Assembly (NCBI RefSeq): GCF_003149185.1
Contig: NZ_QGDO01000005.1
Span: 124,001 to 188,000, forward strand
From: Sediminitomix flava
Lineage (GTDB): Bacteria > Bacteroidota > Bacteroidia > Cytophagales > Flammeovirgaceae
Direction of reading: 5' to 3'
Length of the DNA stretch: 64,000 nucleotides
Shown one piece after another: positions 1 to 7,812 of this stretch. The notes beneath the pieces are model-generated. The model was given only the letters and a program-made list of their open reading frames with translations, was not told the origin of the DNA and ran no database searches. Made by a program: the position numbers and the translations under genes. The number at the start of each line of letters is the position of its first letter. The stretch's first letter is position 1.

Positions 1-15
1 TAAAATCAAGGAACA

Positions 16-2016
16 TTGGGACTAACATTTCTACTTGTGGTAGCCTTAGTGATACCACTTTTTTCATTTATATCACTCCTTGTTCTTGGAGAAAAAAGAA
101 AGATCATTGCTGACAAACTCGCTTCTGCTGGAATGGGTGTATCTGCTATGATCTTTATTTGGTTCTTTGTTCGCCTGTTTTACCAAGGAGCAGCTATCGT
201 GAATGAGCAATTCTCATGGCTAAGCATTGGCAATACCAAAATTGAAATCGGTCTTTGGGCTGATCACTTATCTATCGGGATGCTCGTAGTGGTAAGTGTG
301 ATTTCATTTTTAGTACACCTTTTCTCAATGGTGTATATGCATGCTGACCCAAAGTATGTAAGGTATTTTGCTTACCTCAATCTCTTTACATTCTCTATGT
401 TTGGTTTGGTACTTTCGCCAAGCCTTATCCAAATGTATATTTTCTGGGAGATGGTAGGGGTGTCTTCTTACTTGCTAATTGGCTTTTGGCACTTTAAAGA
501 CAGTGCAGCTAAAGCAGCTAAAAAGGCATTTATCGTCAATAGAATCGGTGATGCAGGATTCTTAGTCGCTATTTTGGTGGCACTAGGAATGTACGGGACT
601 ACAAATATTCAAGAGCTTCAAGAGCTAATCGTTTTAGATTCTTCAATCGTACTGCTCCAAGTATTGGGTGTTGGATTAGTATTGGCTGCGATGGCTAAAT
701 CGGCACAGTGGCCATTATCGGTTTGGCTTCCAGATGCGATGGAAGGACCTACACCAGTTTCAGCTTTGATTCACGCAGCGACTATGGTTGCCGCAGGGAT
801 CTTCCTTTTGGCTAGAAACTATTTCGCGATGACACCAGAAGTACAATTACTCATGGTGGTGTCGGGTGGAATCACGATGGTTTTAGCAGCTATAACGGCA
901 CTTTTCCAATTTGATATAAAAAGAGTTTTAGCGTTTTCTACGCTTTCTCAATTAGGATATATGATGGTGGCACTTGGTGTAGGAGGTGTTTTTCCTGCAG
1001 TCTTCCATCTTTTTTCTCATGCCTTTTTTAAGGCAGGGCTTTTCTTAGGTTCAGGACTCGTAATTCATTATCTCCACGAAATGGGAGAGAAGCACGATAT
1101 CCATTTCGATGCACAAGACATCCGATTTATGGGAGGACTTCATAAGAAACTTCCTGTTTTGGCTTGGGGTACATTCTTGGTAAGTGCCTTAGCCTTGGCT
1201 GGTTTACCGCTTACTTCAGGTTTCCTTTCAAAAGACGCGATTCTAGCACAAACCGTAAGTTTTGCGGAAAGCTCATCGAGTCAGTTGGCTTGGCTTGTAC
1301 CTGTAGCAGGATTTGCAACCGCATTACTAACGGCAATTTATGTCGCGCGTTTGATCGGTTACACTTTCTTCGGAGAGAATAGATTCCCGAAAGAGATCAG
1401 AGAAACAGAAAAAGAGAAGTACTTCGTGCCAAAACGTATGCTTTTCCCACTGACAGTACTAGCAGTATTGTCCTTTTTCTTTGCATTCTCTTTAAATCCA
1501 TTGCACTTATATGGTGGATGGATTGAAGGTATCAAACTAGGACAATTGAGCGTTTCAGACGATTTAGTTTTAATGACCGAAATCCTATCTGCAGTATTGG
1601 GTGTAAGTGGTCTTCTATTTGGCTATTGGTTCTTTACCATTAAGAAAGCAATGAAGCCAATGGCAGATGATGGACGATTGACTTTCGATGCTCCAAATTT
1701 AGGTGCGTTTTCATACTGGATTTCTTGGGATGTATTGGCATCTAAAGCAGGAGAGAAGATTGCACTTGCATTTAGTTGGTTTGACCAAAATGTAGTAGAC
1801 GGAATTGTGAGAGGATTCTCCGTAGTGATGGTCGTTTTCTCAAGAATGGTATTCCATTTTGATAGCCTATTTGTAGATGGTATGGTAAATGGCATCGCCA
1901 AATTCTTCAAAGGATTCGGAAAGCAAGTCCAAAGATCATTCAACGGGGATGTACAGTATTACTACTTCCTTATCGTCTTAGGTTTTGCTGCCTTACTCAT
2001 CGGTTTTACTTTTTGA
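16..2016 (+). CDS. nuoL: NADH-quinone oxidoreductase subunit L
   Basis: This is the largest proton-pumping antiporter-like subunit of respiratory complex I, in the inner membrane. At 666 residues it has the usual length and is almost wholly hydrophobic. The family signature runs from AKSAQWPLSVWLPDAMEGPT into SALIHAATMVAAG, and Lys228 matches the conserved proton-channel lysine of transmembrane helix 7 (E. coli Lys229). The C-terminal part contains the long lateral helix and last membrane segment typical of NuoL. The start is TTG at 16: an in-frame TAA sits at 1-3 and the first in-frame ATG lies well inside the first membrane region, so no better start exists. It is followed after 32 bases by nuoM. 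The rest of the nuo operon must lie to the left of the window. Confidence 0.95.
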   Translation: MGLTFLLVVALVIPLFSFISLLVLGEKRKIIADKLASAGMGVSAMIFIWFFVRLFYQGAAIVNEQFSWLSIGNTKIEIGLWADHLSIGMLVVVSVISFLVHLFSMVYMHADPKYVRYFAYLNLFTFSMFGLVLSPSLIQMYIFWEMVGVSSYLLIGFWHFKDSAAKAAKKAFIVNRIGDAGFLVAILVALGMYGTTNIQELQELIVLDSSIVLLQVLGVGLVLAAMAKSAQWPLSVWLPDAMEGPTPVSALIHAATMVAAGIFLLARNYFAMTPEVQLLMVVSGGITMVLAAITALFQFDIKRVLAFSTLSQLGYMMVALGVGGVFPAVFHLFSHAFFKAGLFLGSGLVIHYLHEMGEKHDIHFDAQDIRFMGGLHKKLPVLAWGTFLVSALALAGLPLTSGFLSKDAILAQTVSFAESSSSQLAWLVPVAGFATALLTAIYVARLIGYTFFGENRFPKEIRETEKEKYFVPKRMLFPLTVLAVLSFFFAFSLNPLHLYGGWIEGIKLGQLSVSDDLVLMTEILSAVLGVSGLLFGYWFFTIKKAMKPMADDGRLTFDAPNLGAFSYWISWDVLASKAGEKIALAFSWFDQNVVDGIVRGFSVVMVVFSRMVFHFDSLFVDGMVNGIAKFFKGFGKQVQRSFNGDVQYYYFLIVLGFAALLIGFTF

Positions 2017-2048
2017 TTTAGTGAAAGATATTTTAGCGTATTAGCGAT

Positions 2049-3779
2049 ATGAATATATTATTGTCATCATTGGTGTTTTTGCCCCTTCTCGTGGCGATCA
2101 TCATTCTATTTTTACCAGCTTCACAACAAGGCTGGGCTAAAAAACTGACGATTGGAACGACCTTTCTTCAGCTTCTTTTCTCTTTGTATTTAACGCTGAG
2201 CTATCAGACTGACTTATTGGCTTGGGCAGGAGTTAATGATTACGACCAATTCCAATTGGCAATCAGATTACCTTGGTTCGCTTTAGACTTAGGCGATTTC
2301 GGTACGGTTCGTTCAGATTTCTCAATGGCATTGGATGGTATCAATATCCCGATGGTATTACTGACAGGTATCGTGATGTTTGTAGGTGCAATTGCAGCTT
2401 CTGATATCAAGAAAAAGGAGAGAGGCTTTTATGCACTTTATCTATTGCTTTCTGGCTCAATCATGGGCTGTTTTATGGCTTTAGATTTCTTGCTTTTCTA
2501 TATCTTCTTCGAGTTTATGTTATTGCCAATGTATTTCTTGATTGGTATTTGGGGAGGAAAAAGAAGAGAATACGCTGCGGTTAAATTCTTTATCTATACA
2601 CTATTCGGATCGGTACTGATTCTTCTAGTGATGCTTGGTTTGGCTACTTCAGTAATTGACCCAATGGCTACGGCTGTAAAATTGGGTTGGGCAGAACAGA
2701 TCAACCAAGTAGATGCCACTATGATTTATAAAGTACAACAATGGCTACAAGCAGGAAAGATTGAAGGAGCCTCTTTAGTGAAGACCTTCGATATGATTTC
2801 TATGTTTGATGCCCGTAACTATATTCCAAATTCATTCTTGCACCCACTAAGCACCTACGAATTCTCGGGCGTCGCCCTAAGAGTTATAGCCTTTTGGTTA
2901 GTCTTAGTTGGTTTTGCTGTAAAGCTTCCTGTATTCCCAGTGCACACATGGTTGCCAGATGCCCACGTTCAAGCACCAACAGCTATTTCAGTAGTCTTGG
3001 CAGGGGTACTTCTAAAAATTGGAGGTTACGGTTTTATCAGAATTGCTTATAGTATTTTCCCAGATATCGCAACAGACTTTGCATGGTGGATAGCCCTAGT
3101 CGGAGTCTTCACGATTATCTATGGTGCTTTCGTTGCACTCGGAACACATCATATGAAACGTCTGATTGCATTCTCATCAGTCTCTCACATGGGATTTGTG
3201 GTATTGGGAGTTGCATCGGGAACCATCGAAGGGATCTCGGGCGCAATCTATCAGATGTTCTCTCACGGAATTATCTCTGCCATGCTATTCTTGGTGGCAG
3301 GTGTATTATATAGCAGAACTTCAACACTCGGTATTTACGACTACAGAGGTTTAGCGCAGAAAATGCCACAGTACACTGTCTTTACAGGTATTGCATTCTT
3401 CGCAGGTTTAGGTTTACCGGGTTTCTCAGGTTTCGTAGCCGAGCTATTCGTATTTATCGGAGCATTCAGCTCAGAAAGTGTAAACGGTTATATCCCGAAT
3501 TGGATGCCAATTCTAGCTGCATTCGGACTCATCTTAACAGCCGCTTATTTCCTATGGACACTACAACGCATGTTCTTAGGAAAGTTTGAGCTAAAAGAAA
3601 ACATTGAAGAATCAGTATTGACAGACCTTACAAAAAGAGAGTGGGGTTTACTTCTCCCTCTAGCCATTTTAGCACTTTACTTCGGTCTACAACCACAATG
3701 GTTGTTCAACCTAATGAGTGCCTCAGTTGAAGTATTTGTCGGTCTGTTGAACACAGGAGGAACTGCCGCATTGAACTAG
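2049..3779 (+). CDS. nuoM: NADH-quinone oxidoreductase subunit M
   Basis: Second antiporter-like proton-pumping subunit of complex I. The 576-residue protein has about 14 hydrophobic segments. Diagnostic stretches are the FEFMLLPMYFLIGIWGGKRR segment, which holds the conserved channel glutamate, and FAVKLPVFPVHTWLPDAH, in which Lys292 is the conserved helix-7 lysine. It lies 32 bases downstream of nuoL and is surely cotranscribed. A 174-base gap containing an imperfect inverted repeat separates it from nuoN. A loop of roughly 60 residues around residues 200-270 (MATAVKLGWAEQ onward) looks longer than in E. coli NuoM. That is my impression and was not tested by alignment. Confidence 0.95.
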   Translation: MNILLSSLVFLPLLVAIIILFLPASQQGWAKKLTIGTTFLQLLFSLYLTLSYQTDLLAWAGVNDYDQFQLAIRLPWFALDLGDFGTVRSDFSMALDGINIPMVLLTGIVMFVGAIAASDIKKKERGFYALYLLLSGSIMGCFMALDFLLFYIFFEFMLLPMYFLIGIWGGKRREYAAVKFFIYTLFGSVLILLVMLGLATSVIDPMATAVKLGWAEQINQVDATMIYKVQQWLQAGKIEGASLVKTFDMISMFDARNYIPNSFLHPLSTYEFSGVALRVIAFWLVLVGFAVKLPVFPVHTWLPDAHVQAPTAISVVLAGVLLKIGGYGFIRIAYSIFPDIATDFAWWIALVGVFTIIYGAFVALGTHHMKRLIAFSSVSHMGFVVLGVASGTIEGISGAIYQMFSHGIISAMLFLVAGVLYSRTSTLGIYDYRGLAQKMPQYTVFTGIAFFAGLGLPGFSGFVAELFVFIGAFSSESVNGYIPNWMPILAAFGLILTAAYFLWTLQRMFLGKFELKENIEESVLTDLTKREWGLLLPLAILALYFGLQPQWLFNLMSASVEVFVGLLNTGGTAALN

Positions 3780-3800
3780 AAAATATTGATGTATTGACTA

Positions 3801-3893
3801 TCGTAGAGATGCGATTTATAGCGTCTAAATATGCGAATAAGTATTTGGTTGCTATGATAAAGTACTGAGACGCGATAAATCGACGTCTCTACA
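3801..3893. repeat. Imperfect inverted repeat between nuoM and nuoN
   Basis: The left arm (3801-3826) and right arm (3868-3893) are near reverse complements, sharing GTAGAGA, GATTTAT and GCGTCT blocks around a loop of about 40 bases. The outer ends read GTAGAGA...TCTCTAC, the same ends as the perfect palindrome at 7660-7687, so the two look like members of one dispersed palindromic family. There is no T-tract, so it is not a classical terminator. It sits inside the nuo operon and could affect mRNA stability or coupling between nuoM and nuoN; that is inference. Confidence 0.6.
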
Positions 3894-3953
3894 ATAACTA
3901 ACATCAGTTATCCACCTACTTAAACGTAGTAAGGAGAAGCAAAAGGAGAAAAT

Positions 3954-5423
3954 ATGGAGATTTCAAATTTGTCATCGGAAGTACAAGCAATACTAGGAAG
4001 TGTATCGAGTATCGCCACGGAAGTAGTCCTCGGACTCGGCATCATACTCATCATACTCCTAGACCTTATCCGATATGGAAAAGAAAAGAAAGGGCTAAAC
4101 CTATTAGCACTAAGCTTATTGGGCTTAAACTTAGCCTACTTAGCCATCTCAATTCCTGTAGAAGGACAAACTTTTTTGGGAGTGCTAAACACCATTACCA
4201 AAGAAAAAGCATTCCTTATACTCATTGATCTGATAGGCGTATTTTATGTCGTATTCCAATTGGTATTAGGAAAACCAGATATACAGAAAAAGAATAACAA
4301 ACTATCGGGAGAAGGAGAAACACTTGCCTTGATCTTTTCCATCATCTTAGGACTGCATGTACTGATCAAAGCCAATAACTTACTCCTGCTTTTCATCGGA
4401 CTAGAATTGATCTCGTTACCGTCTTACATTTTGACCGCATTCCGATTCAGAAAAGTAAGTGGAGAAGGAGCGATCAAGTATTTACTCTTGGGCGTGATCT
4501 CAACAGCCATAATGCTTTACGGAATGTCTTGGATGTACGGCATCGCAGGTTCACTCAATTTCTCGGAAGTAACCACAGCCTTACTCCAACAGCCCGTAGA
4601 AATCTCGACCATTGTATTTGTCTTCTTCCTTGCAGGATTACTATTCAAGCTCTCGGTATTCCCAATGTATTTTTGGGCGCCAGATATGTATGAGTCAGCA
4701 CCAATCGGGACGGCAGCCTTTTTATCCATTGCCCCAAAGATAGCCGCACTTTTAGCCCTCAAGCATTTTGTTGATGGCTTCGGAGTCGCCTTGTTTGAGC
4801 ATCCGATCATCCCGAATATCTTGATCGGAATTGCCATCTTGACCATGTTTATTGGAAATGTCTCGGCACTCGGACAGGAGGGAAGCAGAAGAATGATGGC
4901 ATATTCTACCATCGGACAAATGGGACTGCTCATGCTTGTCTTATTCCTAGATGCTTCGCTAAACTACCAAACCATGCTCTTCTATATGACGGCTTATGCA
5001 TTCGCAAATTTGGTCATCTTTATGGGCGTCGGGATTTTGGAACAGCGCAAAGACTCAGACCGCATTGCAAGTTTTGCAGGAGAAGGAAAAGGAAATCTAG
5101 CCTTGGGTATCGCAATGACCATCGCTTTTATTTCTTTGGTAGGACTACCGCCATTTGCAGGTTTTTCAGCCAAGCTATTTGTCTTCACAGGTGTATGGTC
5201 AGCATACGAGCAATTCCAAAACGATTGGTTGTTCTATGCCCTTATAGCAGCCCTTATCAATACCGTGATCTCTTTATATTTCTATCTGAAAATCCCTTAT
5301 CAGTTATTTATCAAAGAGCTATCCGATGAAGGTTTCAGCCTCTTAAAAAGAGAAAAGAGCTTCCTAATTCTATTTGCTTTACCGCTGATTGTACTCTTTA
5401 TCTTACCACAGATTTTAATCTAA
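3954..5423 (+). CDS. nuoN: NADH-quinone oxidoreductase subunit N
   Basis: Third antiporter-like membrane subunit of complex I. The 489-residue protein has about 14 hydrophobic helices. The family core includes LLLLFIGLELISLPSYILTA, with the conserved glutamate, and the LLFKLSVFPMYFWAPDMYE signature, whose lysine is the helix-7 channel residue. The ATG at 3954 is preceded by a purine-rich AAGGAG stretch, unusually clear for this genome. It is the last gene of the nuo operon, which ends at the hairpin terminator at 5444-5492. Confidence 0.95.
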   Translation: MEISNLSSEVQAILGSVSSIATEVVLGLGIILIILLDLIRYGKEKKGLNLLALSLLGLNLAYLAISIPVEGQTFLGVLNTITKEKAFLILIDLIGVFYVVFQLVLGKPDIQKKNNKLSGEGETLALIFSIILGLHVLIKANNLLLLFIGLELISLPSYILTAFRFRKVSGEGAIKYLLLGVISTAIMLYGMSWMYGIAGSLNFSEVTTALLQQPVEISTIVFVFFLAGLLFKLSVFPMYFWAPDMYESAPIGTAAFLSIAPKIAALLALKHFVDGFGVALFEHPIIPNILIGIAILTMFIGNVSALGQEGSRRMMAYSTIGQMGLLMLVLFLDASLNYQTMLFYMTAYAFANLVIFMGVGILEQRKDSDRIASFAGEGKGNLALGIAMTIAFISLVGLPPFAGFSAKLFVFTGVWSAYEQFQNDWLFYALIAALINTVISLYFYLKIPYQLFIKELSDEGFSLLKREKSFLILFALPLIVLFILPQILI

Positions 5424-5443
5424 TTCTGAGAATAGATTCATAT

Positions 5444-5492
5444 AAAAAACACCTCTTAATTATCTGATTAGATAGTTAAGAGGTGTTTTTTT
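5444..5492 (+). terminator. Rho-independent terminator of the nuo operon
   Basis: A long hairpin with arms AACACCTCTTAA and TTAAGAGGTGTT, extended by a partly paired inner region, followed by seven T residues. It begins about 20 bases after the nuoN stop. The A-run on the other side could make it work in both directions. Confidence 0.9.
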
Positions 5493-5859
5493 GGTTTGAT
5501 GGTTTGTGTAAGTTTTGTATCATGTTTGTGTCTTTACATAAGGTGAAACTTACCAATTTGTTGGCAGTAGTTTTTATGATTTATTTCTTTTCTAATTAGT
5601 TTACTTGTTTAAGTAGAATAAATGCAATTAAATATGTTGAATACTGAAAAAGTGATCCTGCAACAACATTATTTATTGAATTAAGTTTTATTTACTTAAA
5701 AATAATAGCTTAAAGTTGTATTCCTTTGAGTTACTACTCTACATTGAACCAAAACGTTGTATTTTGATTTTATCTTATTCATTTCAAAAGCCAACTCAAA
5801 TATTTGGCGGTTTTTATAAATAGCATTGAAATTTCGTAAACCGTTGAATCCCTTATTCA
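5493..5859. other. Non-coding AT-rich gap
   Basis: About 370 bases between the nuo terminator and the end of the minus-strand membrane protein gene. I see no open frame of useful length, RNA gene, repeat or second terminator here. Confidence 0.5.
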
Positions 5860-6468
5860 CTATATCGTGTTACCACAAGTTATTTTCACCTCTTCTGTAT
5901 TTAACTTTTCATATAGGAACTCTGATATCTTAGAAGTCCATTTTTTGTTTAATTCAAGTCTGTCAAGTTTTATTGTTGAATTCTTTTCTTTTCGTATAGT
6001 TATTTGATTTCTGTCTATATTGATTGATTCAATCTTACTTAGTTCAATTTCCTCTTTTAATCCAAATGATATTAGCTTTGAATTTTCAAGTTTGATTTGA
6101 CCTTTAGGGAGATAAATTATTCCATTTATCAATATTAAAAGACCAGCAATTAGTCCAACTATCGGGATAAATGTGAATTCTGTCAGAAGAGCAATCCAAA
6201 TAATCATACCGATAATTAGCATGCAGCCTAAACTCAATGAGGTCATTTTAGAATAAGAATCATTTTGAGTCGGGAAGCGAATTTCGTCCTGACTTTTTTG
6301 GTTTCTGTATTTTATTATGTCATAGATATTTAATGACCATACAAAGAACCAAACCCCACCACTTATGATTGCTCCAACTGGATTGTCAATCATACTGATT
6401 GCAATATATAAGGCGATAAAGCTTAAGGCTTGAAAAATTACTTTTATGTCTTCTCTATATTTTTTCAT
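5860..6468 (-). CDS. Hypothetical membrane protein with PH-like C-terminal region
   Basis: Function not recognised. From the ATG at 6468 the protein has 202 residues. It has two hydrophobic pairs (around VIFQALSFIALYIAISMI with GGVWFFVWSLNIYDII, and LIIGMIIWIALLTEFTFIPI with VGLIAGLLILINGIIYLP). These are followed by a soluble tail of about 90 residues rich in beta-prone and charged segments (IELSKIESINIDRNQITIR), which resembles bacterial PH-like domains of membrane proteins. That resemblance is an impression, not a search result. A GTG at 6522 would add 18 residues that look unlike a membrane-protein start, so I prefer 6468. It is monocistronic in this view. Confidence 0.6.
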   Translation of the reverse strand: MKKYREDIKVIFQALSFIALYIAISMIDNPVGAIISGGVWFFVWSLNIYDIIKYRNQKSQDEIRFPTQNDSYSKMTSLSLGCMLIIGMIIWIALLTEFTFIPIVGLIAGLLILINGIIYLPKGQIKLENSKLISFGLKEEIELSKIESINIDRNQITIRKEKNSTIKLDRLELNKKWTSKISEFLYEKLNTEEVKITCGNTI

Positions 6469-6740
6469 ATCATTTGTGGTAATATGGGAGTGTATGCCAT
6501 AACCTTTTTCAATCAGTGACACATTTCCCCATTATCTAAATAGTATTCTATACCCACAGATATAGAACCGTAAAAAATTGAACTATCAATATCGTGAAAA
6601 GACGCTTTTTAAGCTAGCTATTTGAAATAAATAGTTAAGTATTTGAACTATTTAAACGAACTGTATCGAATATTAATGTTTTGACTTTAAAGTATTATAT
6701 AATTCACTATCCTAGATAAGGTTTCAATCCGATGTAATGC

Positions 6741-6886
6741 TGAGGAGTCTTCGGGAAGCTTTGAGGAATGCTTGAGAAAGAGTGAGGAGTCTTTGGGAGG
6801 TCTGAGGAACGCATGGGAGAGGGTGAGGAACCTTCAGGAAGTTCTGAGGAATGCTTGGGAGAAGGTGAGGAGCCTTCATGTAAAAG
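6741..6886. repeat. 21-bp tandem repeat array (about seven units)
   Basis: The hexamer TGAGGA recurs at 6741, 6762, 6783, 6803, 6824, 6845 and 6866. The spacing is 21, 21, 20, 21, 21 and 21 bases. Alternate units resemble each other most, one set reading TGAGGAATGCTTGGGAGAA-like and the other TGAGGAGTCTTCGGGAAG-like, so the higher-order period is 42. On the minus strand the array lies in an open frame and would encode 14-residue repeats such as EGSSPSPKHSSELP, but no gene is evident. The array is G-rich and purine-rich on the plus strand. It ends about 85 bases before the frameshifted gene at 6972. Confidence 0.8.
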
Positions 6887-6971
6887 AAAGCAGTCTTCAA
6901 TACCCAGAAAATGAAACCAATATATAATCAACCCGATAACTAAATTATTTTTTACATAAATCATTGTTACT

Positions 6972-7630
6972 ATGCCTACTAATTTCAGAAAAACCGAAAG
7001 TAATATTATCAATACCTATCAAATGGCGCTCACTAATGCCATAGAAGTACCACAAATCAAAACAGCCTTAGAAGAAATAGGGATAGACGAAACCGAAATA
7101 GCAAAAGGACAAGCCCTTTGGCAGATCGCCAAAGCCGCCTACGATTTCAACAAAAAAGAAGATAACGAAACCACCGCTGCTTCAAGAGAATTCACAGCCC
7201 TTAAACAAGAATTGGAAGACAAACACGCATCACATCGTAGAAAAGCAAAAGCCCTCTTCAAAAAAGAGCCCAATACCCTAGACGATCCGGTGTACAAGGT
7301 TCAATGCCAAGAGCCTTATTCCCGTGGTTAGACTATACCGAAAACTTTTACACCACTGCCCTCGAAGATGCGAATATCCTTGCCCGTTTAGCGCGATTAA
7401 AAATCACGACCGAAGAACTCCAAGAAACACAAGCAATGATAGCTGCAGTAAGAAATTCCAAGCTAGTCCACCGCAATGAAATCGCAGAATCACAAGAAGC
7501 CACAAGGGCCAAAGACAAAGCCCTCGCCGAATTAGATGAGTGGATGCGAGATTTCTACGATATGGCTAAAATAGCCCTCGAAGATTCCCCTCAAATGATG
7601 GAATCCTTAGGCGTTTTTGTCCGTAACTAA
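6972..7630 (+). pseudogene. Frameshifted helical two-repeat protein of unknown function
   Basis: Two overlapping frames together encode one protein. Residues from the ATG at 6972 (MPTNFRKTESNIINTYQMAL) read in one frame to 7331. The continuation (GSMPRALFPWLDYTENFYTTAL onward) is in the next frame and ends at 7630. The halves are internally similar: each has FYTTAL/YQMAL, LEEIGIDETEIAKGQAL/LARLKITTEELQETQAM and a following charged helix. The intact product would therefore be two copies of a helical unit, about 219 residues. The switch lies near 7287-7291; restoring one G in the CCGG run would rejoin the frames as DDPGVQGSMPRALF. I recall similar uncharacterised proteins in other Bacteroidota. 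It is either a true pseudogene or a sequencing error. No signal peptide is seen. Confidence 0.7.
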
Positions 7631-7659
7631 TTCAAATTATTTTTATTGTATTTGTTATT

Positions 7660-7687
7660 GTAGAGACAAGGCATGCCTTGTCTCTAC
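7660..7687. repeat. Perfect 28-bp palindrome, GTAGAGAC family
   Basis: The 14-base arm GTAGAGACAAGGCA is followed immediately by its exact reverse complement. It lies 29 bases after the stop of the frameshifted gene. No T-tract follows. The GTAGAGA...TCTCTAC ends match those of the inverted repeat at 3801-3893. Short palindromes with these ends are, as I recall, dispersed in many Bacteroidota and cyanobacterial genomes, but I cannot count copies from one window. Confidence 0.85.
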
Positions 7688-7812
7688 GCTTTGGGTAGCT
7701 GTCATTTTAAATTGAGTAATTCTATAATGTCATAGGATACTTTCTTTCCTCCTTACATTTATATGTAGCTTTAATACATGAAAAATAGTAGCTTTTTACA
7801 ATTACTGATTCC

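Noticed and set aside
4517-4933. Minus-strand open frame of 138 codons inside nuoN
   Set aside because: Antisense shadow of a well-supported membrane protein gene. Its translation is rich in Ser/Pro/Lys and has no recognisable domain.
6741-6886. Possible CRISPR array
   Set aside because: Units are contiguous with no unique spacers, and no cas gene is near.
6707-7012. Minus-strand open frame of 101 codons with 14-residue repeats
   Set aside because: The repeats follow directly from the 21-bp DNA array. The frame overlaps the start of the helical gene and has no ribosome-binding or domain support.
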